This document shows, piece after piece, positions 23,040-35,878 of a stretch of DNA of 64,000 bases. A model generated the notes under the pieces. That model searched no databases, was not told the DNA's origin, and worked only from the letters and a program-made list of their open reading frames with translations. Each line of letters opens with the position of its first letter. The first letter of the stretch is position 1. The DNA lies in the NCBI RefSeq assembly GCF_932294415.1, contig NC_065538.1, positions 17,769,656 through 17,833,655 on the forward strand, read 5' to 3'. This stretch comes from Quercus robur (Eukaryota; Streptophyta; Magnoliopsida; Fagales; Fagaceae). The position numbers and the translations under genes are program-made.

Positions 23040-25062
23040 GCTGATTTGTTGAAGATAGTATTAGCCTTTGCCCCCATCCTCTCAGTTATCACAACCTTGT
23101 CTGTGTCTCAATCACCTGCTGCACGTAAAGTTTGTCCGCGAGTTTAAAGAAAACAAAGAGTTTCAGCTGTAGTTGCTACTTGCTAGTAATTAAACTAATA
23201 TACATCCAGCTTCAGTTGAAAGAGCACATCTCCCACTTAAATCCATTGATATTTTTTTTAATCTTCTTTTTGATAAGTTAGTACAAGTTCCCTCAAGTTA
23301 TATTTAAAGAGGGAAAATTTAGCCTGATATTTTATTACAGGTCAATTAATAAATCGGTTCAATCAACATGACATTGTAAATTGGAATTTTGTTAAAATTG
23401 GGCGTTGTGGATATGAATCTTGTAGCAAGCATAATTTCAAAATTGCATCCATGCAGTAGGGCTACACATACATATAGACCACAGAAACAGCTAAATATGA
23501 TGAAAGGAAGATACGAAATTTCTTTCCAAACATAGAAACTTACATGGAATGGTATGTAAGCATGTGTTCGTTAACAGGGCCAAATGTCAAGCCTATATAC
23601 CCTGCCATTGCACCATGAATGGCACTGTGTGCAAGGAGGGTGTAGTACTGATCTTTTATGTGGGATCTACAAGCAAACAAAGTCTTATTATTTCCCTTTC
23701 AGATTGAAGGACAGATCCAAGAAGAAACAAAAAAATAAAATATGAAGACGTTATTTCAATCAACTAACCTAAATATTTAAGATTTATAGCCATCTTCTTC
23801 CATTTTGTGAAGTGATCCTAGCAACAAAAACCTACAATTAATATGGAAGAACTATCTATGTTTGCAATCTAGTTACTGGAAATTAACAGCATTTCTCTGA
23901 GAAGGAAAAAAAAAAGTATAAATCCCCACATTATTTCTTATAATCAAATCAATGGAAGTAACACCCAATTCACCATGTTGTAGTGCCAATAGCTTAGCTA
24001 TTTGTCAAACTGAAAAGGGGCACCTTAATTAGTTGAATTTACTTTACAAATATCTCTTTGGCATCATGTCCAAAATACAATTGAAGGAAATTGGCAAAGC
24101 CTTAAGTTAGAAGTCACTACACAAATAAGACTCTTCAAGTTGCTTCATTACTAAATCAAAGCTGATATGCTCACAATTGCAAGGCATGGGGAAAAAAATT
24201 AACACTAATCCATACCTTAATGTTTTTAGATATCCCTACACCCACATCTTGGAGTAACTTATTTTCAGAAGCATCCTACTGGTTGTTGGTGCCCATGCTT
24301 TCAGAAAGAAGCCCTTGTCCTGCATTACTATAACCATTTCTTTCAGTCTTTTCTCAATGAATTCAAATAGGCCACCATGTCCTTCAAGATAAAAGGAATT
24401 ACTCAGGAATCAAACAACAGTCCACATCTCGGCTAGCAAGAGTAGCATACATTTCTAGGAGTCCAGCTTGAAAATATCTCGGCTACAAGAATTAGCTGAA
24501 GCTAATGCAAGAAACTTTGCTTCTCTTTATAATGGTTGATTTTATTAAGAAGAGTAATGCAAGAGAACAGCCTCACCCCAAAAAAAAAACCTGTAATGTT
24601 TACTCAGATGCTAAGATTTGTCTTACCAATAAATAGTAAATCAAAGAAACAGTAGCAAATTAAATATAGCGCATAACGAGTAAGAAATGAGTTTAAAATA
24701 CTGGATTTTTTTTTTTTTTTTTTTTTTTGGGAGGGGGGACAAAGAAACCACTCCTAAACTATGAAGCCCATCCCCATGCATAACTATCATGAATCAACCA
24801 AAAATAATAAAAGTTCAATGTTCATTACAAAGGAAAATCTTTAGCTCAATCAAAGCTCATTTCACTAGAAAATTAAGCACAATTTCAGATCAAACTAACA
24901 AATTTCATTAGCTATTAAAAGAATAAAGTTTACCACTGTAGCGGCCAATCAACTTGATGACTCCAATACCATTCTCAATGCTTTCCGATTCAACATGGGC
25001 TGCATTGATATCTTGTTGAGCCTCCTCAACTGAAGTGTCAAAACCAAAGAACTTGCCAGCTA
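23040..25062 (-). pseudogene. PFK: 6-phosphofructokinase pseudogene (C-terminal exons, introns kept)
   Basis: Four minus-strand blocks match, in order, the C-terminal half of plant ATP-dependent phosphofructokinase. Block 1 (about 25059-24934) reads [20 protein letters not shown] then [11 protein letters not shown] and ends at an intact GT donor. Block 2 (about 24465-24226) has EMYATLASRDVDCCLIPE and EGHGGLFEFIEKRLKE. Block 3 (about 23660-23545) reads YYTLLAHSAIHGAMAGYIG then LTFGPVN. Block 4 (about 23125-23040) has VVITERM and LSSTNQP. Block 2 has lost a base after LIPE and carries further breaks; block 4 is also shifted. The N-terminal exons with the ATP site are missing. Retained introns argue for gene duplication rather than reverse transcription. 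In live plants PFK commits fructose 6-phosphate to glycolysis. Confidence 0.85.
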
Positions 25063-25144
25063 GAATTTACTTAAAAAGGAAAAAAAGACGGACTTTAGGA
25101 AATTCTGCAGCAATCACAAGAATCTAATACTGGAGTGACTTAGA

Positions 25145-25215
25145 AGAAGAACGCCCTCAACACCCCCCCTCCCCCCCTCACCTCTCCCGTGCCCCCCCCC
25201 CCCCCCCCCCCCCCA
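25145..25215. repeat. Poly-C rich tract
   Basis: A run of C with a few A, T and G, ending in an unbroken C stretch of more than 20 bases. On the other strand this is a long G run. Length is likely unreliable in the assembly. Confidence 0.8.
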
Positions 25216-26535
25216 CCACAAACCCAATAAAAAAAAACTGCCTGAGGAGTTCTTTACTTGTGCTAATTTATCTAGTGAAATTGCTGAGAACAATTGAGTA
25301 TACAAAGAACTAAAAATGTGTATTTTTTTCAGTGTTAACATTTTCTTTAGATATGTTTTTCTACACCTCGCAAAAGAAACAGTTAAAAGAAGAGAAACAG
25401 AAAAATCAAATGAGAGTAAGCAAATCGGGTAGAAAAGGGACCTTAAATGTAACTGTTGAGTTGAGAGTGGAATTCACAGTTCTGTCTTTGTCTAGACATT
25501 TTTGCTCATATAATAACTCCCTCAACATTGATTTATATACTTTTTTTAGAAACCTCAAACATGTTGTGTCTAAGTACACCTATGGAAGAGTTCACAAAGA
25601 TTTAAAAATAGTCCATGATTGGAGGTCCCAAAGTCTATACTTTATACCAAGAAACATAAATCAATTGAACAAACCTGACAACACAGAGTACCCTTCGTTT
25701 GAGAAAATGTATTAGTACTTGCTGGTCTTGACATGAGAGAGCGTCAAATTGGCCTTAAGCACATGACCAATCTTGGGCCAGCTGCCAGCTTTCCCTCCCT
25801 GTGCCTCTGGACCATTGTCTTGTAAGTTTAATAATATTGATGGTAAAAATGGGAGTTGGGCTGCTCATACTGGTGAGGACAAAATGGACAGAAGGAGCTG
25901 TGACATGCTGAGCCTCTTGAGCTGTCTGGAGAGGCTTCAAATCTACTGTCAATTACAAAATGTAAAAGAGACCGGCAATTCTGCACCCACAGGCAGTTTG
26001 TAGCATGATGTAAGTTGAATTTGGACTGGGGAATACGAGATTGTAAATGTATCCTTCCCCATGTGATTGTATAAATCCTGTGTGTTTAGATAAACAGAAA
26101 GAATTATGAAAAAAAAGAAAACAGGAGATACATTCTATAGTAGGACCAAAGCATTAAAAGCCTTAAAAAAAATGCTCCCTTTTGTTTCTTAAATGCTTCA
26201 ACTTCTTCTTGTGAAGAATTTTGACAACAACATTTGCACTTGGATGATTTTGTAAGAAATATAAAATTCATAGTTTCTAATATTTTTTCTCATGACATTA
26301 TATTATACGATTGATTAAAAGGACTTGTAGACATCTGTAAAAATAAAGGGAATAGGCACAGAAACCAAATGTTAAATCTCATGTTGAAATTAAATATTGT
26401 TTTAACTATCAGTATTAGTAATTAAATTCGAATAATAATAGAAGTTTCTTTATTATTTGTCAAAAATGTATTTGTTTCTAAATGTAAAATTTAATTGAAA
26501 CATAAGTAACATGAAGAGTTGATTGTCAAATGGGG
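25216..26535. other. Non-coding stretch
   Basis: Two frames (25332-25715 plus, 25755-25952 minus) are open but match nothing I recognise and lack domain-like composition. The GC-richer segment at 25740-26010 might be a captured or decayed exon; I cannot name it. Confidence 0.3.
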
Positions 26536-29310
26536 TTAGATTTGGTCTACACTACTTTTGGCTCTTATGACAACATCGTCATCAATGTGAATGAAGGGGA
26601 AGTGAGCAATCTTGCGCCACTCTTTACCCTTCTTCTCTTTGCATTGTTTACTGAAAGAAGGACATGAATAGATCCGTAGGTAATAAATAGAGACAGGCAA
26701 CCCCACTTTTGGCATGTGCTTCAGCTCGGGACAGTTTACGATCCTCAATTGTTGAAGAGAGGTAAGGTGTTGAAGTCCCTTGTTGTCCAATGATCTCAAA
26801 TTTTGAAATCCGCCAATGAAAAGAGTGGTAAGACTTGTGGGTAGCAAATTCTCCTCCGGAAAGGATTCCACAGCCCGGAAATCACTGGGAAAGGACTCCA
26901 CAGCCTGAAAATCACTAGCAAGATTGGATAATATCAATGTGGTAAAAGAGTGCAATCTTTTCAATCCCCAGTCCATCCTAGTGGCAAAAAGTTTTTCCGA
27001 AACATCAATTCTGAAAAGAACTAGATTGGATGGCAGACCACCTTTTGGAAAAGATGGGAGAATTTCTGATTTCCAAATGTTGAAGAGATGGGAGAAGCCT
27101 GTGCATGTTTGTAGGCATGGAATTGAGACGCTGGCATTTATTGACTAGTAACGGTATGAGATTGGGGGCCGGTAATCCTCCACTGGGAAAAGCTACAAAA
27201 TTCGGACAATCCTCAATTTTCAAGGAAATCAGATCAACTAGGTGATGTCCCTCCTAAACTGAAAGGGACTCCATTTCGCTATAAGTCTCGATTCGAATAA
27301 CACGAAGCTTTGGGAAGATGTGTAAAGGAAATGACTTGAGAGTATTACAGCTATAGGATATGTACAATGACTCAAGGGAATAGTAGCATGGGTACATCAG
27401 AACTGTAATTTCCTACAATTCAAGATACTAAGGGGCTGTTTGGATTGCAAATTTTGATAACTTAATTCTCAGTTTTCATAACTCATAACTCAAAAATGGT
27501 GGGACCCATAGTAAAAACGTTGTTTGGCAAACGATAACTCTGTTTCCATCATTCAATTCTCTGATTTTTGAGTTATGAGTTATGGAAACTGAAAACACAT
27601 TTTGGCTGTTTTCAGTTTCCATAACTTATAACTCAATGGCATTTCCGTAAATAAACACACATGGAGGGACCCACAGCCGTAACTTTTGATCACCTTTTGA
27701 CTTTTTTTTTTCACTTGTTCTGTCTTCAGTTTTGGGTTTTTTTTTTCTTTTCTTTTTTTTTTTTTTTTTTTTAAGCTTCGGTGAGTTTGGGTACTGAAAG
27801 AAAAGAAAAAAAAAAAGCTGCACCGGCTTACAGGTATGAACCCACAAATAGTGTAAAAAATATTGAGTGATGGAAATTGGGTGATGATGCCAAACGGGTG
27901 TGAAAAATTGAGTGATGAGTGATGAAAATTGAGTGATCAAAAAAGTGAAGCCAAACAGCCCTAAGCTTTTTTAGTGTACTGAGTAGACCACCACTTTTAA
28001 GATCAAGAGACTTGAGCAGAGGACCACTATCAATCATTAACTCTTCAAGACAATTGTTGCGAGACAGCATTCAGTTTGGCAGAGAAAAGTTATCAAATCC
28101 GCCCATTCTGAGCATGTGCAATGTAGGTGGCAATACATTCATTTGCAACAGCATGTCATTATAAGGTGTTACACGCAAATCACGAATGGCAGGAGCCCTT
28201 GGGAGAGAAGTCCCAAGCTTTGAACATTTACGAATCCAAAGTGTGGTTAAAGAAGGAAGGTGCTTGGGCAGGCTTCTGCCTAGTTTAGGACAATCCTCCA
28301 GACGAAGCTCTTGAAGACACGGGAAAGCTCCTCCATAAGAAAATCATTCCTCCCACTTTATCATTCTCTCAAAATTCAATATTTTCAGTGATTGAAATGG
28401 TGTTATTGTGGAAGAACTGCCACCATAGAAATCAGGACCGACTTTAACAACTTCATCAAACCCAACAATGCCGAGGTTTTGAAGAGAGGGCAGTTGCCCA
28501 AGTGATGGCAAATTGAGGCAAAATCTGCAAGAGTTTAGATGAACATCTTTAACATTTTGAAAATGAATAATCTCCTACCCAATTAGGAAAGCTTGTGCCC
28601 CTGTAGTTGTTGATAACAAGCCTTTTCAAGTTTGTATGAGGTTGGAGATTGTTGTGTACGTCCCTTTCACTTTGAGAAATAATATCATCGGCATCCCACT
28701 CCAATGTTAGGTCCTTAAGCTCTCTCTTAGCCTTCAACTTTGCGTACAAAGCATCTGTTGGGTTTATCACATATTGAAGCTTTGCTATCAAAATGGCTCC
28801 TCTGAGATTTGGAAGCTTCCCTAACTCTCCAATTTGGAATCCAATATTCTTGTTGACAACAAATTTAGTCAAAGTCTGAAGACATTTTAATCTGCTTATT
28901 TGTATTGGCATCCTTTTTATACTGGTTCCAATAATATCAAGATGATGCAAATTAATGAGCTTTAGCATATGTGTTGAAAACACAATGAGAAATTTACATC
29001 TTGATAGATTCAATGTCAGTAAATTACACAACTTGCATATAGAGTTGGGCAACCTCTCAATTTTAGTGCAAGAGACATCTAGATGGCATAGATGTTTAAA
29101 ATCTCCAATTAACTTAGGTAACTCGGTCAAATTAGCATAATGACAAAGAGAGAGCACACGTAAGGATCTTAGCATTAGCAATAAATCATGTGGAACCCTC
29201 TTTGTTATGTATAAGTCCAAATCTGCTTTGTACAATTCTAACGAAAGGAAGGTGCGTAAATGCTTAACTTTGTTCAAAGCCTCAAAACTTCTTTGACGTG
29301 TCATATTTTG
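26536..29310 (-). pseudogene. LRR half of a CC-NBS-LRR resistance gene, broken
   Basis: On the minus strand the sequence reads as the LRR domain of an RGA/R13L1-like CNL protein. It starts near 29304 (SFEALNKVKHLRTFLSLELY) and runs through LRRs such as LRSLRVLSLCHYANLTELPK and CKLCNLLTLNLSRCKFLIV. The R1-type linker (LRGAILIAKLQYVINPTDAL) follows and the end is at 26536. The frame shifts near 28550, has stops near 28345 and 28070 and is split by a MITE at 27432-27963. A short internal duplication near 26840-26900 repeats a VESFPxDF unit. The NB-ARC half is absent upstream, so it cannot make a functional receptor. Confidence 0.85.
27432..27963. mobile_element. Tourist-like MITE (PIF/Harbinger), 532 bp, inside the LRR pseudogene
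   Basis: The terminal inverted repeats are GGGGCTGTTTGG and CCAAACAGCCC. They are flanked by TAA at 27429-27431 and 27964-27966, the 3-bp TTA/TAA target preferred by PIF/Harbinger elements. Long internal stretches repeat the 'aactcataact' phrase in both orientations, and a poly-T sits in the middle. There is no transposase. The outer sequence matches LRR coding sequence on both sides, so the insertion hit the exon. Confidence 0.85.
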
Positions 29311-29668
29311 TTCTAATGTAAGAAAAATGACAAGTCTTACTCATGATAATATTGTTTATGATGCTTTGTTCACTCACCTATTTAGAGTAACGTTCATGTT
29401 ATAGACACATCTAAGAATTTGGAAGCCCATTTTGAAGAATGCTAGCACTCTAGCAAAGAAGTTCTCCATGGAAGTCACACAAGATCTATGACTATTTGTA
29501 CTCCCTCAAATAGCAGCATAATTACGTAGGATTTCTTACTATTTATGTGTTATCATAGTTGCTAGGTTGAAAGAATTCAATGATATAGGCAAATTTTGTT
29601 ATTTCCAATACTTACAAGCTAATTGTTGATTAGTAAGCCTACAAGTTGCGTTAGAACTTATTTGGAAA

Positions 29669-30369
29669 TCTATATATATATAATAATAGATAAAACTGAA
29701 AAAAAAATCCAATTAGATTTCAAATTTGAATTAAATTAGAGTCTAATTTTACATCATATGTCCCATCTAATCTAAGTTTATAAATTTTTGTGCCAAGTGA
29801 GTTAATTCAATGTAAAAATTGGATTTCAATTAAAGTTTAGTTTTGTATCATGTGTCCCATCTAATCTAAGTTTTTTTAATTTTTGTGTTAAATGAGTTAA
29901 TTTAGTGTAAAAAATGAGGAGTCCAATATAAGTAAACCATAAAAAATATAATTTTTGAATGATTTTATATATATATGAGCTTTTTTTATTTTTTTTTTAT
30001 ATATTACTAAAAACAATTCAAGTTTATAAGTCATATATATTAATAGCTAAAACTAAGAGAAAATCTAATTAAATTCTAAACCGGAGTCTAATTTTGTGGC
30101 ACGTATCTTATCTAATTTTTAAATTTGTGTTTCAAATGAATTATTAGGTGTAAAAATTAAAGAGTCTAAATTCAATTAGATTCTAAATTGAATTTTAATT
30201 GGAATTCAATTTTGCGTATGTGTTCCATCTAATATTTTAATTTTGGTGGCAAGTAAATTATTGAATACAAAAACAGAAGAGTCTAGATGTAATTAGATTC
30301 TAAATTATACATATGTAATTGTGATTATTTTTAAATGTATCCGTGCATATGCACGAAGTTACACACTAG
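29669..30369 (+). mobile_element. Non-autonomous Helitron, 701 bp
   Basis: The element starts TC (29669) after an A and ends CTAG (30366-30369) before a T, matching the A/T insertion rule. A GC-rich palindrome CGTGCATATGCACG at 30342-30355 lies 14 bases from the 3' end, as expected for a Helitron terminator hairpin. The interior is a repeated AT-rich unit with phrases such as 'aattagattctaaatt'. No Rep/helicase is present. A related interior occurs at 55146-55410. Confidence 0.8.
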
Positions 30370-31075
30370 TACATGGTAATGGTGGAAGCTTCTTTTAGAG
30401 AGAAATTATGGAAAAATTTTGTTAATAATAGAAAATTTTTCTCGGCGGTGATTGTTTTAAAAAAATTGTTGGGAAGGGTTTTAGGGCGAGGAAAGTTGTG
30501 AATTACAGCACAAACATGATTTATGCAGAGTTACATGTATTGGTAGAATTGGTGGCGTGTTTAATTTTGGAATAGGTGTATATCATAGTGTTTACTAATT
30601 GAATTTGAGACTCTAACATTAACTTGGCATTTGTTTAGGAAAATTAAACAACTACATGGAAGATTATGTGTTTGTATGTTTGCTATGTGCCTTAATATGG
30701 ATGCAGGTGGGATAATAAATTTGTGCAATCATACTAGGTAAGAAGCAAAGGCAACCATGAAATTTCAAAGGGTGATGGAAGATGATAATTGTATCACAAT
30801 GCAATAATATAAAGATAGAATCATTTAAGCAGTAAAGCAAGTGAACATAACATAATAAGTCTGATACCAAATATAGAGTTACAACACAGCTCAAAACAAA
30901 TGAAAGCATAGCGTATCAAGACTAGACCCAAAAAAAAAAAAAAAAACAGCAACAACAACATAGAAGTTCTACCCCTAAAACCTTCAACCCCCATAAAACA
31001 CCAACTCCCCCTTTTTGGAATGCATTGCCAAAGGCATACACAATGGCAAACTACATATAACATACGTAAAGGAGA
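30370..31075. other. 3' flank of the ankyrin gene
   Basis: Non-coding. The polyadenylation site of the minus-strand ankyrin gene should lie here. A poly-T-like tract (poly-A on the plus strand, 30931-30946) and AATAAA-like signals are present but none is decisive. Confidence 0.4.
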
Positions 31076-31787
31076 TTATTCTTCTTTCCTATCATCAGTG
31101 TCACTCCTAGTAACTTTAATCAAAAGGCAAAATGGGTAGTAAAGGATGTAGCGAAGAAAACGATGGTGTAAGGAACTGGGAAAACAAAGTGGAGAAAATA
31201 GTATCAAGAGAGTAAGGTGGACGAATGAGCCAATGATTAAAACTAGATAGGCAAGCCAGTTGAGGTTTCTTAATACTAGATAATTACCTACCATGAATGC
31301 TACGGAGACCATTGTTAGAGCTAACCCAAAAATTGGCACAGCGAACTTAAAGGCAGCAATAACCAAGTTAAGATCACCGAGTTGTGCCCAGATGAGAGTG
31401 ACAACAACAGCAATGGCACTATACATAGCTATGGTGTTGCAAATTACGAACACTTGGAACATCTGCTTTTCTAGAAAAGTTGCCACACCTCCAGAGCCGT
31501 TGTAACCACCGGGCACGGTGAAAGCCGCTGCAAAGGTTACAGTAGCCACGAGGGTTGCAACCAACAAGAGAGTGCCAACTCTGTCCTTGTATTTGTCTTC
31601 GTTGTGTAGCTTCAAAGGAGGCATCATAATTTGCATGTTCTTGCTCGTAGTGCTTCGAGGAGCTCGTGGGGCGCCGGCATATCTCAAGGCTTGCCGTGTC
31701 AATTGCTACATGGTGAACAAAAAGAAACTTTTTGTTATGATCATACTGTTCATTTCTTGGAATGAATAGGAATGAATAGCACTTCTC

Positions 31788-31819
<32 letters not shown>

Positions 31820-33796
31820 AAGTATAATGTAGTCCAGATTGTAAATACTAGAAAGGATTATTTACGAGAACAACAGCATATATGATATGTGGGACAGCAT
31901 ATAGGTCTCACAAATTTGAGGGGTAATTGTATGTATTTGACGGTGTCGTATGATATTTTCTCCAATACCAAATGTTTATGTGATCGATGGCGGAATTAGG
32001 AATTTGACTTTTAAGGGCTAGATAAAAATCAGATTTTATTTTTCAGTACATATTTTAAGTACATCCCTATTATGTACAATAATCTAAAACAATATTGTAA
32101 ATATATTTAATACACAAGTTAAAGTACACTCACCATTTATCGATTCAAAATAATTTTTTTGAGTTCAATCCTTGGAGATTTGGAAAGGCTCATTAGAAGT
32201 TGAAGTTTCAATATTATAACCTAAAGGTATATTGCTTTTAGATTATTCTCTACTTTTCTTTAGAACAATGAGTTAATAGTTTTTCTTCTTAAAAAAAGAA
32301 TTAATAGTTTTTAACTTTCCATAAATCTAGTTTTAAATTAAATTATATAACTCATTAAATATAATTATTAAGATAAAAAAATCATTTATTCATAAAATAT
32401 ACTAATAGATTAAAGATTTGTTAGAAAGTCAACAAATAATTATTCAAATCTTAATATATATGAAAAAATCTAATCAAATAATCGATTACATTTTTTTTTA
32501 AATAACGATCAATTATTTGCTTAGCCAAAAAATAACGCTATACTATTATTTTTCTATATTATATGATGTATTATAGTTTAATAATATTAGTTTTTTATAT
32601 ATACATTATAATGTTATGTAGTATAATATAATTTTTTTTTTCTCAGCAAAAAATTATTTATTATTTTAATAAGAAATAAAGAAGAAAATAAAGTCATAGC
32701 TGGCCACTACTTTCGTTGATGAAAAGTGAAAACTTAATTTTAACCATACTCGTGGTGCACGGTATCTTGGAAATTGGAGCAATGCAGACCAGTTGTCTGC
32801 ATCAGTAACAGCTAAAGAGAAAAGAGAAGGGAAAAAAAAAAAAAAAAAAGAGCAAATCAAACTTAACCTTAACACAGTGAGTTTAGAGTTGAGAGAAAGA
32901 GAGAGAGATACAGAGATGCAGATCTTTTGCAAGAACAAGGTAGAATAGTTTGCAGTAACGTGATATTGTAATTTTTTTAGGATAAAAAGTAGAGTTACAA
33001 TGATTGCTGCTCGTAGCCTCCTTCTGCAGATAGTCCAAAGTAAGACATAGAAGTTTTACAAGGATGGTGGAGGAAAAATTAGAAAATGATTGTTTCTTTT
33101 AATAGAAGTTTTATAAGGATGGAGGAGGAAAAATTAGAAAATGATTGTTTCTTTTATTTGTTGAGATAATTGTTAAAATAATTATTAATTTATCACAAGG
33201 TTGTGAAGATCCAATTATTTTAATCTAGTGATATATACTTCTATCAATTTATCGCTAATCAGACTATAACATAGTTTTTTCTAAAAAAAAAAAAAAAAAA
33301 AAGATTGTAACGTAGTATAAATGAAGGTGAAGGGTTTATTTGAATACAGTTTATTTTGTTAAAATTGAAAACTTATTGTTGAAAGTATTGTAGATAAAAA
33401 TAAAAGTTAGTTAAAATAGTAGAGTATAACTCATAAATAATATCAAAAAATATAATGGATCTCTTAATAGTAATAAAAATAAGCTAAATAATGAAATAAT
33501 TTATAATTTTCATTGCTTCCCATACGCACACTAAGTGTCAATTTGATAAAAATTATTTTTGCCAACTTATTTTACTATTCAAAATATGTTTACTACTATT
33601 TAAGGGTTCTATGGTACTTTTTGATATTATTTATGGATCCTACTGTACTATTTCAGCTAACTTTTACATTTATTTACCGTACTTTCAAAAAAAAAAAATT
33701 CAGTTTAACAAAATAAACGGATTCCAAACAGACTCTAAATATGATTTTAGATACCATTTTTTATATATATATAGAAAATATATTTGATTGGGGGTG

Positions 33797-33829
<33 letters not shown>

Positions 33830-35878
33830 GCAGATATATTCCTTGAAAATTTTTAAAATAATTCTCATAATTCATATATCAGTATGTTTTCTAATTTTTT
33901 TTTCAAAAACTTTTTGGGGGCTGTGGCCCCTCTCGGTCCTAGCATGGCACCACCATGTGACACACACAATTAAAAAAAAAAATGAAAAAGAGAAAGACAT
34001 TAATGAACGTTGTTTGGTTTAATTCTAGCACTAGACAATAGTTGGGACAGGAAAAATCCCTGTAATAATTGTATAATGTGTCTAAAAAAATTTGCTACTA
34101 GAAAAGAGGTTTAGATCAAGGGTCACATGATTTGCAATTGTATAAAGAATAAGGATCACATACCTCTCGAAATGAGGGAAACTCTACAGTACTATAGTCA
34201 CCAGCAACGTCGAGAGCTGTCTTGCCTAAATTATTTAACGACTTCAAGCTTACTCTTTTGTCCCATGTTAAAATGCTCACTACCTTAGGATGCCTTTCCT
34301 TGGAGGCCAAATGCAAAGGAGTGTTTCCATAATTGTCTTTTTCATTGATAAGCATTTCAAGGTTATCTCTTTTGAGCATATAAGCTACCGCTTTGGCTTT
34401 CCCACTCACAGCAGCTACATGCAAAATGTTCTGACCGTTTTGGTTGAGCAACTCACTCATATCCGGATATTGTTTTAGAAAAAATTCAATTACCTCGATA
34501 TGTCCTTTTTTGGAAGCTGTGTGAATTGGAAAAAAGCCATTCAGGTCCATTTTATATCCGCAGTCTGATGCTTTTTCTAATAAGCACTGAACCCCGTCAA
34601 GGAATCCTATTGATGCCGCATGGGAAAGGGGAGTCATCCCTGTAATATCTTGATTCGTGATGAGATGTGGCATTTTTCTCAAAACAGTATCTAGGATACC
34701 TGGTACACAAATAATAAGAAGAAAATAATTGAACTGAGTGAATTGAAATTTTGGTAATAGTGAAGAAAATAAATTATGTTAATAATAAGGTACCAAATAT
34801 GACATTTACATTTAACTACTTGGCATAAATATAAAATGCAGGTTTTACCATATATTGTTTGCTAAAAGCCTTTAGGCTCTATTCTTAAAAATAAATTTGG
34901 GTTTGAATCTCTCATCCTAAAAAAACAGAATAAATAAAAAAGTAGTGTTAGTAAAGAAATAAAATTACCTATGTTCTTTGTAGTAAAGGCACAAGAAATG
35001 GTAGGGTGCACAATCGATTTGCCAGCCACATTTTGCAGGCAAGGGAATTTATTCAACATGATCTCCAAAAGTTCAACATCTCCTGCTTCGGCCGCCATAT
35101 ATAAAGGAGACTTGTTTTCCTTATTTATCGAATAACAGGTCACCACTGGTTCTGTCTCAACCAAGAATCTGGCCACCTCATTGTACTTGGTTTTGAAGGT
35201 CACCTCTTGGTACTTGTTTATCAAGGCCAAGTGCAGTGGAGTATTCCCTCTCTTGTTTTGCTCCTTCAGTGGTTCGAAACTACATTGAGATTCCTCCAGA
35301 TGCTGGTATGATGCTGAAAGCAGAAGTTTAACTATAGGAAGATGCCCAGCACTTGCAGCAACATGCAGAGCAAGGTCACCAGCGGAGTTCTTTCTCATGA
35401 CAAGTTGTTGGCACCCTTTGGTCTCGAGAATCACTTTTACAACCTTCTCGTGGCCCGAGCTTGCTGCAACATGAAGGATTGTATTTAACTTGGGGCTTGT
35501 GTCGAAGAGGTGAGAAGATTCCATATCTCGTGCTTTTTCTATGAAAGCAATGTTACCACCTTTTAAAGCCTTGAACAATTCTGGATTCATGTTTGTAGCT
35601 GTGAAGAACTCATCATCATCGGAATAATCATCATCATCAAATTCATCATCATCATCAAAAGAATCGGACATTTGCAACCCAGCGCGCCTACCGTTTTGTG
35701 CCATGTACCCCATTGGTTTCGGTGGTAGGTAAAATTTGGGCACTGGCATCACTGATGGCTTTTTAGCTACATGAACCTTCGGGAGATCTTTCTTCATTCC
35801 AGCATCAACGGTAACATCGTCCATTGGCACCTTTCTCTGTGGGATCTCATCGGGGGTGCTGGAGATTTTACTTGCCAT
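31076..35878 (-). CDS. Ankyrin-repeat protein with PGG domain and four membrane segments (ACD6/ITN1 type)
   Basis: Three exons join in frame: 35878-34969, 34699-34164 and 31705-31076. The introns begin GT and end AG (269 nt and 2,458 nt; the second donor is GTATGT). The product is 691 aa. Exon 1 encodes a basic N-terminus, an acidic stretch (SFDDDDEFDDDDYSDDDEFF) and four ankyrin repeats (e.g. NTILHVAASSGHEKVVKVIL). Exon 2 adds four or five more (e.g. NTPLHLASKERHPKVVSIL). Exon 3 encodes the PGG domain (DKYKDRVGTLLLVATLVATV then VPGGYNGSGG) and four hydrophobic segments. In known relatives the C-terminus spans the plasma or endomembrane and the ankyrin face is cytosolic, with roles in defence (ACD6) or salt response (ITN1). 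The function here is inferred from family only. Intron 2 holds two MITEs. The gene looks intact. Confidence 0.9.
33331..33510. mobile_element. MITE fragment in ankyrin intron 2
   Basis: It opens agggtttatttgaa and carries 'tgaaagtattgtagataaaa' and 'ataaataatatcaaaaa', shared with the MITE at 1841-2048. The right end is not clean. It lies head to head with the copy at 33533-33737. Confidence 0.5.
33533..33737. mobile_element. MITE in ankyrin intron 2, inverted copy
   Basis: It is the reverse orientation of the 1841-2048 family: starts aagtgtcaatttgat and ends aacggattccaaacagac. It is closely matched by 36603-36791, and both are followed by the same ankyrin-derived sequence. Confidence 0.6.
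33738..33998. other. Extra sequence in the gene copy of the duplication
   Basis: This block (TA repeat, a poly-T of about 23 at 33803-33827, and a 'gggggctgtggccccttct'-like patch near 33915) is missing between the matching MITE and ankyrin sequence at 36791-36812. It is therefore a later insertion here or a deletion in the other copy. Confidence 0.5.

Noticed and set aside
25332-25715. Open frame of 127 codons, plus strand
   Set aside because: No domain, no homology I recognise and AT-rich codon use like the flanks; likely chance.
25755-26003. Overlapping frames in a GC-richer patch near the PFK remnant
   Set aside because: I tried it as an upstream PFK exon or a retroelement piece; neither fits, so it is left unnamed.
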